5,149 nucleotides of DNA from JAUSNA01 sp964511965. Lineage in GTDB: Bacteria > Patescibacteriota > Microgenomatia > Levybacterales > GWA1-39-11. Below the pieces are notes generated by a model, which saw nothing but the letters and a program-made list of their open reading frames with translations, did no database searches and was not told where the DNA came from. A program made the position numbers and the translations under genes. Shown piece by piece: positions 1-4,121 of this stretch. Within the stretch, counting starts at the first letter, position 1; each line of letters begins with the position of its first letter. The stretch spans positions 1 to 5,149 of the forward strand of contig CAZEGF010000047.1 in assembly GCA_964511965.1 (NCBI GenBank), in the 5' to 3' direction.

Positions 1-184
1 ATTATCAAATATTGTTAATAAAACTCAAAATGGATCCATTATAGTACTTCATATGAATGGATTTCCGAATGAACCATATGACTACCTTGTTGTTCCTCAA
101 GCTGTAAAAATTCTTAAAGAAAAAGGATTTGAATTTGTTACGGTAAGTCAGTTGCTAGCTCAAGAGAGTATAATGAAACAATGA
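1..184 (+). CDS. Polysaccharide deacetylase (NodB-like), C-terminal fragment
   Basis: This is the last 60 codons of a gene that begins left of the window; the reading frame starts at base 2 and ends at TGA 182-184. The translation carries the typical end of a NodB-type polysaccharide deacetylase (carbohydrate esterase family 4): a Gly-Ser-Ile-Ile-Val-Leu-His-Met-Asn strand with the conserved histidine of the last catalytic motif, then an amphipathic helix (VPQAVKILKEKGFEFVTVSQ) ending in the family's closing Phe-Val-Thr-Val-Ser-x-Leu-Leu. Such enzymes remove N-acetyl groups from cell-wall or surface glycans, usually outside the membrane. The metal-binding His/Asp motifs lie outside the window, so activity cannot be judged. 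The stop overlaps the next start (ATGA, 181-184), which suggests co-transcription and translational coupling with the secreted protein that follows. Confidence 0.8.
   Translation, partial: LSNIVNKTQNGSIIVLHMNGFPNEPYDYLVVPQAVKILKEKGFEFVTVSQLLAQESIMKQ
169..174 (+). promoter_or_regulatory. Candidate -10 element (TATAAT) for a leaderless start at 181
   Basis: A perfect TATAAT lies inside the end of the deacetylase gene, exactly 6 nt before the ATG at 181. Transcription would then start at or next to the A of the ATG, giving an mRNA without a leader. No good -35 is seen; at 18-base spacing the best is AAGTCA, 3 of 6 matches. The same 6-nt geometry occurs at the FMN-binding gene (3801-3806). It could be chance in AT-rich DNA. 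Confidence 0.35.
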
Positions 185-702
185 AAAAAGTAATTTTTGT
201 TGTTTCTATTCTGGTTTTCTTTGCTTCTTATTCTCGTATTTTTGCTCACGAATCGGATGTAGAGGGCACAACAACGGTTCTCATGCATGCAGAGCCAAAT
301 GATAAGCCTCTTGCAAAGCAAGCAACAATTCTACACTTTCAAATCAATGATTCTTCCCATAACTTTCTTCTCACAAATTGTAATTGTTCAGTTTCAATTT
401 TAAAAAACGGAAATTTGGTTCAAAAGCTTGAAGTTAAACCCGTAGAGGGAAATGCGAGTGTTTATGATGCTTATGTTACTGCTATTTTTCAGTCTGATGG
501 AACTTATGTTGTTGATTTTGATGGTGACCCAAAGAATAACGATGGATTTAAAGAATTTGGAGCACACTTTTCTTTAAATGTTGCAAAACCCGTTTATGAA
601 AATATTAATACATTAAAAATTCCGAATTATATTACATATTTAGGTCTTTTCGGAGTAGTGGGCACAACAATATTTCTTGTTGTAAGAAAAATTAGTTCTT
701 GA
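181..702 (+). CDS. Secreted, C-terminally membrane-anchored beta-sandwich-like protein with a CxC motif
   Basis: Function is not established. Residues 1-22 form a signal peptide with a Lys-Lys start, a hydrophobic core and a likely cut after Ile-Phe-Ala. Residues 149-168 form a single C-terminal membrane helix followed by Arg-Lys, so the body (23-145) should sit outside the cell, tethered to the membrane. The body alternates short beta-like strands and includes a Met-His-Ala-Glu-Pro-Asn segment (35-40), an Asn-Cys-Asn-Cys motif (Cys67, Cys69) and a GTYVVDFDGDP strand (107-117). This recalls small YtkA/FixH/CopC-like Ig-fold domains, some of which bind copper; the resemblance is by pattern only. 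Histidines 23, 36, 52, 60 and 129 with the CxC could bind a metal. If the predicted cut is right, His23 is the mature N-terminus. The ATG at 181 overlaps the upstream stop, and the 3' end overlaps the convergent gene by 11 bases. Confidence 0.75.
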   Translation: MKKVIFVVSILVFFASYSRIFAHESDVEGTTTVLMHAEPNDKPLAKQATILHFQINDSSHNFLLTNCNCSVSILKNGNLVQKLEVKPVEGNASVYDAYVTAIFQSDGTYVVDFDGDPKNNDGFKEFGAHFSLNVAKPVYENINTLKIPNYITYLGLFGVVGTTIFLVVRKISS

Positions 703-964
703 TGTTTTGAAGCGCTTTCAATTTTCTTGCAGCAGTTGCTACATCTAGCTTTTTCTGTTTTTCTTGCTTTAATTCGTCAGATTTTTGCTTTTGCTGCTCC
801 AATTTTTCCTCTACAATTTTTTGACACTCCGGATCTGGACAAATTGTATCTTGATGAATAATAGTGGAAGTACCAAAAAAAGTTGCTATTTCTTCTTTCC
901 ACTTTTTTCCCTCAATACGTTCTTTTCCGCATCGTGTACATGGATTTGAATTTTGGGATGACAT
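692..964 (-). CDS. Small zinc-ribbon protein with charged coiled-coil tail (90 aa)
   Basis: The protein is soluble and has no signal peptide. Four cysteines form two pairs: Cys9-x2-Cys12 in CTRCGKERI, and Cys42-x4-Cys47 in CPDPEC, 29 residues apart. This is a plausible structural Zn2+ site. Residues 48-85 are rich in Lys, Glu and Gln without Pro or Gly, and probably form a long helix or coiled coil. Small proteins with CxRCGKxRI and CPDPECQ motifs appear, from memory, to recur in CPR genomes without a known role; a nucleic-acid- or ribosome-binding task is only a guess. The gene lies 58 bases downstream of the NqrB/RnfD-like gene on the same strand, but a strong extended -10 promoter in that gap suggests separate transcription. 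Its 3' end overlaps the convergent secreted-protein gene by 11 bases. No Shine-Dalgarno site is seen before the ATG. Confidence 0.75.
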   Translation of the reverse strand: MSSQNSNPCTRCGKERIEGKKWKEEIATFFGTSTIIHQDTICPDPECQKIVEEKLEQQKQKSDELKQEKQKKLDVATAARKLKALQNIKN

Positions 965-988
965 AAATAATTTGAGAAGATTTGAAGT

Positions 989-1017
989 ATTATAGCATAT
1001 TTCGTGCTCAAAAGCAA
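989..1017 (-). promoter_or_regulatory. Extended -10 sigma70-type promoter for the zinc-ribbon gene
   Basis: On the - strand, a perfect TATAAT (994-989) is preceded by TGC (997-995), forming an extended -10 (TGnTATAAT). A partial -35, TTGCTT (1017-1012), lies at the ideal 17-base spacing. Transcription should start near 982-983, leaving a leader of about 18-19 nt before the ATG at 964. This is the best promoter in the window. It lies in the gap just after the stop of the NqrB/RnfD-like gene. Confidence 0.65.
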
Positions 1018-1022
1018 TCGAT

Positions 1023-2558
1023 TTATGCGCTAGTTTCGCTATATCCAGGGAAAAAATCGACCTTGATATGATTTCTTTTTACTCCCATATTCATAACTAT
1101 TTTTTCAAAATTCTGGACCATCAACTGTGGACCGGAAATGTAAAATAATCTCTTATTAAAATCTTTGACTATGCTTTTTAGTCCATTTTCATCAATATGA
1201 CCTAATGGACCAGTCCACCCAGCAGGCGCCTTATCTTTGTCAGTTAGTACATAGTAAGATTTTACTCCAAATTCTTCAGCTTTCTTAAAAGTATTTTCAA
1301 ACAAAATATCATCAATGGTTTTATTGGCAAAGACGAGAATAATATCTACCATTTCCTTTTTCTGTACTATGTCTTCAATCATGCTCCTGAAAGGAGCAAT
1401 TCCTACACCTCCTGCTATAAATACAATGGGCTTCTTCTTATTCTTTGGTAACACAAAATCACCGGAAAGACTCGATGCGATAATTTTTCCGCCATTTTCA
1501 AGTTGAAGTAACGCCTTTTTATAATTACTGGATGGGCTGTAGAATTTGACAGTCATCATTAGATTTTCATGCGGTGCGGAAGAAATGCTGAAATATCTTC
1601 TATTCCCCCGGGAATCTAATTGAATATGCGGGAGTGTCCATTCAAAATATTGCCCTGGAACAAATTTTAAATTTGAGATTTTTCCAAAATCAAATACAAA
1701 TGTATCTTTTGAGACAGCAATTTTCTGGTGGAGTACAAGATCTAACCTGTATTTGGGGTTAACTATATACGAATAAATATTCCCAGCTATAAGTGCCATT
1801 TCAGGTGTAAAAATTAACCCCGGTATTCTTAAAAGTGGAGTGGTATAAATAATTCCTGTTATAACCGCGTAGATTCTTCGAGGGATTTTTGTGGTGGGAG
1901 CAGTCAGTGGTTCTGTCAACATGACAAATGCAAAAAACAATGCTGCGGACGATAAAAATCCCCTTTGTATAACGGTAAATACAGAACCTAAAGAGCCTCC
2001 ATGTAGAAGTGAGGAAATAACACACAGAATAATAAATGTTGTCAAAAAAATGATTGAGAGTTCTTCTCTTTTAATTTTTCTGATCATAAGTAATCCTCCA
2101 ATAAGAACCGGAAAAAACATAATTGGCGTACCAATCCACCACGTTGCTGAATGCTCGGGGGATAGATATGAAAGCATCAAAACTGCTACTGCTGCAGGAT
2201 TGAATACATGTCTTTTTTCGACAGTAAGAAGATATTTTGAACCCATTGCCAAAAGTGAAATCGCAATAATTGGCAAGAAATTCAACGGAAACTTTACAGG
2301 AAAAATCAAAACCAAAATTAAGGCTGTTATAAAAACTGATTCATTGTTCGTGACTGCCTTAAAAATTTTAGAGAATACTAAATTTGCAATGAAGCAAATT
2401 ACAACTGCAACAATCGCACTTAAAATAATGTCAAATCCATTGTAGGGAAGAAGTTTTAAAAAACCAAAAGATGAAGCTACAAACACTAAAAAGATTAAAT
2501 AGTATAGTGTTAATCTATACATCGTAATCTTGTTCAGAAATGAATCCAAAATTTTCAT
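1023..2558 (-). CDS. NqrB/RnfD-like membrane protein fused to a C-terminal NAD(P)H:FAD reductase domain
   Basis: This 511-aa fusion is predicted to move electrons from cytosolic NAD(P)H into or across the membrane. Residues about 12-265 hold roughly 9-10 hydrophobic helices with NqrB/RnfD landmarks: NESVFITALILVLIFP (72-87), FNPAAVA (119-125), and FVMLTEPLTAPTT (211-223), the counterpart of the TDPxTSP motif with Glu in place of Asp. Residues about 270-511 form a ferredoxin-NADP reductase-like module: Arg-Arg-Tyr-Phe-Ser-Ile-Ser (320-326) for FAD, GGVGIAP (383-389) for the nicotinamide nucleotide, and SGPQLM (475-480) where many relatives have CGPxxM. Positive residues (KIKREE 161-166, TKIPRR 223-228, NPKYR 267-271) put the reductase inside the cell. 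No 2Fe-2S motif is present, unlike NqrF, and no [S/T]GA[S/T] covalent-FMN motif is seen. The ATG follows the apbE stop by one base (TAATATG), so the two are probably translationally coupled. The quinone or other acceptor is unknown. Confidence 0.85.
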   Translation of the reverse strand: MKILDSFLNKITMYRLTLYYLIFLVFVASSFGFLKLLPYNGFDIILSAIVAVVICFIANLVFSKIFKAVTNNESVFITALILVLIFPVKFPLNFLPIIAISLLAMGSKYLLTVEKRHVFNPAAVAVLMLSYLSPEHSATWWIGTPIMFFPVLIGGLLMIRKIKREELSIIFLTTFIILCVISSLLHGGSLGSVFTVIQRGFLSSAALFFAFVMLTEPLTAPTTKIPRRIYAVITGIIYTTPLLRIPGLIFTPEMALIAGNIYSYIVNPKYRLDLVLHQKIAVSKDTFVFDFGKISNLKFVPGQYFEWTLPHIQLDSRGNRRYFSISSAPHENLMMTVKFYSPSSNYKKALLQLENGGKIIASSLSGDFVLPKNKKKPIVFIAGGVGIAPFRSMIEDIVQKKEMVDIILVFANKTIDDILFENTFKKAEEFGVKSYYVLTDKDKAPAGWTGPLGHIDENGLKSIVKDFNKRLFYISGPQLMVQNFEKIVMNMGVKRNHIKVDFFPGYSETSA

Positions 2559-2559
2559 A

Positions 2560-3288
2560 TTATAAATACTTACGAAACTCTTTAGTCAGAAGTTCTTTAC
2601 CATCCCGAGTTATCATATAACCTTCAAGTCCTTCAATGCTATCAAGGAAACTAATTCCTTTTTTTCCCATTGCATAACAAGCGGTAGCAAATCTATCTGC
2701 TTCATAAACATTAGGACCGATCACTGTCAGACTTAAGACCTCATTGGCTAATTTCTTTTTAATAGGATCATAAATATGCATTCCTCTTTCATATGTACCT
2801 GAAGTTGCAATACCTACATCCGAAAGGTGTAAAACCCCCAAACTACTAGTTTTATCTCGTGGATCCCGTATACCTACTTTCCATTTTTGCCCATTTTTAT
2901 ATCCGCGAATGTCAATGTCACCACCTATTTCTGTATAAAAATTACGGTATCCTTTTTTCATAAGCATTTTTGAAGCTTCATTGATAGCATATCCCTTAAC
3001 AAGGCCCGAAGGATCGATTATACCTTCAACAGCAATATCAAAATATCCATTAGTTGCTTTCTTTGTCTCTTCACAAAGTCTTAGGATTTTTTTGACTTCT
3101 GGACTGGCATCCTCAACTCTCATTTCTTTTCTATTTATTTTACTTATTTCGCTCGTTTTTTTATAAGTACTGAATAATTCGTCAACCTCGTGGAAATAAT
3201 CTAGAATTGCGTCTAAATCAGTTCCGTCACATTCATCTAACACCTCGACAGCAACACTCATACCCATAATTCCTTCAGTAATTTTCAT
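2560..3288 (-). CDS. apbE: FAD:protein FMN transferase (ApbE family)
   Basis: ApbE cleaves FAD and links the FMN part to a Thr or Ser of a target protein through a phosphoester bond, using Mg2+. Family motifs appear in order: STYKKTSEISKIN (40-52), TNGYFDIAV (79-87), DPSGLVKGYAIN (92-103), IGGDI (121-125), WKVGIRDP (136-143), ATSGTYER (161-168), HIYDP (171-175) and EADRFATACYAMG (196-208), the last with the Asp/Thr used for metal binding. The obvious target is the FMN-binding domain protein encoded 8 bases upstream in the same operon. At 242 aa it is shorter than many exported ApbE proteins (about 300-350 aa), and it has no signal peptide or lipobox: the conserved core begins at residue 6. 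The upstream TAA at 3297 leaves no room for a longer start. It therefore appears cytosolic, although its target domain should face outward. No clear Shine-Dalgarno site is seen. Confidence 0.9.
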   Translation of the reverse strand: MKITEGIMGMSVAVEVLDECDGTDLDAILDYFHEVDELFSTYKKTSEISKINRKEMRVEDASPEVKKILRLCEETKKATNGYFDIAVEGIIDPSGLVKGYAINEASKMLMKKGYRNFYTEIGGDIDIRGYKNGQKWKVGIRDPRDKTSSLGVLHLSDVGIATSGTYERGMHIYDPIKKKLANEVLSLTVIGPNVYEADRFATACYAMGKKGISFLDSIEGLEGYMITRDGKELLTKEFRKYL

Positions 3289-3296
3289 ATGTCATT

Positions 3297-3794
3297 TTAT
3301 TTAGCTTGATTTAAAGCTGTTTGAAGAGATCTCACGAAAGCTGGACTTGAATCTGAAGCACCAGTAATTATATCTATTTGTGCACTTTGAGCTACCAAAG
3401 CTTCATCTCTTAGCATCGGAAAAGCTTGGGTATTTATTGAATTTGAAGTCCGATTGTCATTTGGATAGTCAAGGAGTATCACATCAGTCAGTTTTCCTCC
3501 CGAAATAACTGCTTTAACCCTATAATTTCCGTAAATCGCATCTTCCATGCTTCCTGTGTACGTTCCGTCTTTGTATTTTCCTGTTACAGGAATTGGTGTG
3601 TTTGTTGGCGGAGGAGGAGAAGATACAGGTATTGTGCTTTCAATTTGAGAAGGTGTTGGTGAGAGTTCTTGTGTTGGAGTTGGTGTTGGAAGAATTACTC
3701 TTCCTTCTTCATCATCACTTCCTCTGATGTTTTTTACAAAAACGATAAGAAAAAAAAGACTTAATACAATTGTTATCTGTAAATATTTCTTCAC
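3297..3794 (-). CDS. Membrane-anchored FMN-binding domain protein (NqrC/RnfG-like electron carrier)
   Basis: This is probably the outward-facing flavin carrier of the operon. Residues 5-20 form an N-terminal membrane anchor or uncleaved signal, followed by a charged patch and a disordered Pro/Thr/Ser linker (36-70). The domain at 73-165 matches the FMN-binding family (PF04205 type): GKYKDGTYTG (72-81), a central KLTDVILLDYPND strand (101-113), and the attachment motif D141-I-I-TGASDSS followed by SLQTALNQA. In the motif T144-G-A-S147-x-S149, Ser147 takes the place where FMN is usually bound to Thr; the family motif is written [S/T]GA[S/T]x[S/T], so Ser is allowed. No haem CxxCH motif is present. 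The start is GTG at 3794, since an in-frame TAG lies 12 bases upstream and no ATG fits. A TATAAT 6 nt upstream suggests a leaderless mRNA. It is the first gene of the three-gene operon. Confidence 0.85.
   Translation of the reverse strand: MKKYLQITIVLSLFFLIVFVKNIRGSDDEEGRVILPTPTPTQELSPTPSQIESTIPVSSPPPPTNTPIPVTGKYKDGTYTGSMEDAIYGNYRVKAVISGGKLTDVILLDYPNDNRTSNSINTQAFPMLRDEALVAQSAQIDIITGASDSSPAFVRSLQTALNQAK
3585..3689 (-). repeat. Low-complexity region coding for a Pro/Thr/Ser-rich linker
   Basis: On the + strand this shows as G/T-rich runs such as repeated GGTGTTGG and GGAGGAGG. It encodes residues 36-70 of the FMN-binding protein, with PTPTPT, SPTPS and SPPPP stretches. It is a flexible spacer that lets the flavin domain reach away from the membrane anchor. 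Linkers of this type are common after the anchor of extracellular proteins in Microgenomates. Confidence 0.7.
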
Positions 3795-3800
3795 AAGTAG

Positions 3801-3806
3801 ATTATA
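3801..3806 (-). promoter_or_regulatory. Candidate -10 element (TATAAT) of the flavin operon, leaderless geometry
   Basis: Read on the - strand, a perfect TATAAT ends 6 nt before the GTG start at 3794, so transcription would begin at about the first base of the start codon. No TTGACA-like -35 is present at 16-18 bases. It lies in the 69-base gap between the divergent operon and the GIY-YIG gene, the only intergenic space upstream of the operon, which makes a promoter here likely on position alone. Confidence 0.5.
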
Positions 3807-3863
3807 CTAAGAATCAAGTGTAGAGAGGTAGACTTAAATTAAACTGAACATTTACTGTATTCT

Positions 3864-4121
3864 ATGGGTAACTATTATGTATATATCTTAGAATGTAGCG
3901 ACAATACTTTTTATATCGGTAAAACTAAAGATTTAACTAAACGTTTAAAGTCTCATAACGGAGTAGTGTCAGGTGGAGCAAAATACACTGCGGGAAGACG
4001 ACCAGTTTTTTTAGTTTACTATGAAATGTTTGATGATCAGACAAAAGCTCTGCAGAGAGAATATGAACTGAAGCAATTGTCAAAAAATGAAAAAAAGGAG
4101 TTAATTAGCCGACAAAAGTAA
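3864..4121 (+). CDS. Small stand-alone GIY-YIG domain nuclease (YhbQ/UPF0213-like)
   Basis: The 85-aa protein is a single GIY-YIG domain. The motif appears as Tyr-Val-Tyr-Ile-Leu (5-9) and FYIGKT (16-21), followed by the helix LTKRLKSHN (24-32) with the expected catalytic Arg27, the AKYT-x3-RRP segment (39-47), and Glu66 in ALQREYELK as the probable metal ligand. This is the full set for the short YhbQ/UPF0213 group, and the length is normal. These proteins are presumed DNA nucleases linked to repair or to handling of structured or foreign DNA; the target is unknown. There is no extra DNA-binding domain as in homing endonucleases. The ATG at 3864 has no Shine-Dalgarno site; a weak TAnnnT (TACTGT, 3853-3858) lies 5 nt upstream. 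The gene diverges from the flavin operon and overlaps the convergent helicase gene by 17 bases at its 3' end. Confidence 0.85.
   Translation: MGNYYVYILECSDNTFYIGKTKDLTKRLKSHNGVVSGGAKYTAGRRPVFLVYYEMFDDQTKALQREYELKQLSKNEKKELISRQK

Noticed and set aside
707..725. Weak inverted repeat TTGAA-GCGCT-TTCAA followed by TTTT, just after the stop at 702
   Set aside because: The stem is only five mostly A/T pairs, the T-run is broken, and it lies within the coding region of the zinc-ribbon gene; too weak to call a terminator.
1315..1506. 63-aa open frame on the + strand
   Set aside because: It lies opposite the reductase domain (GGVGIAP region) of the - strand fusion gene and has no recognisable motif; it is a shadow.
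1801..2025. 74-aa open frame on the - strand
   Set aside because: It is a different frame within the membrane part of the NqrB/RnfD-like gene, with no family features.
1891..2445. 184-aa open frame on the + strand
   Set aside because: Although long, it is antisense to the conserved FNPAAVA/TEPLTAP region of the membrane protein and its translation resembles no family I know.
1023..2558. Ferric reductase/NADPH oxidase-like protein as an alternative identity for the membrane fusion
   Set aside because: The membrane part shows the FNPAA and T[D/E]PxTxP landmarks of NqrB/RnfD and no pattern of paired haem-ligating histidines.
2981..3166. 61-aa open frame on the + strand
   Set aside because: It is antisense to the ApbE motifs DPSGLVKGYAIN and STYKKTSEISKIN, so it is a shadow.
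3585..3689. G/T-rich short repeats resembling a tandem or CRISPR-like array
   Set aside because: The repeats are irregular, have no spacers, and are explained by codons for a Pro/Thr linker.
3864..4121. GIY-YIG gene as a homing endonuclease or sign of a mobile element
   Set aside because: It is the short stand-alone form without DNA-binding extensions, and no intron, intein, terminal repeat or transposase is nearby.
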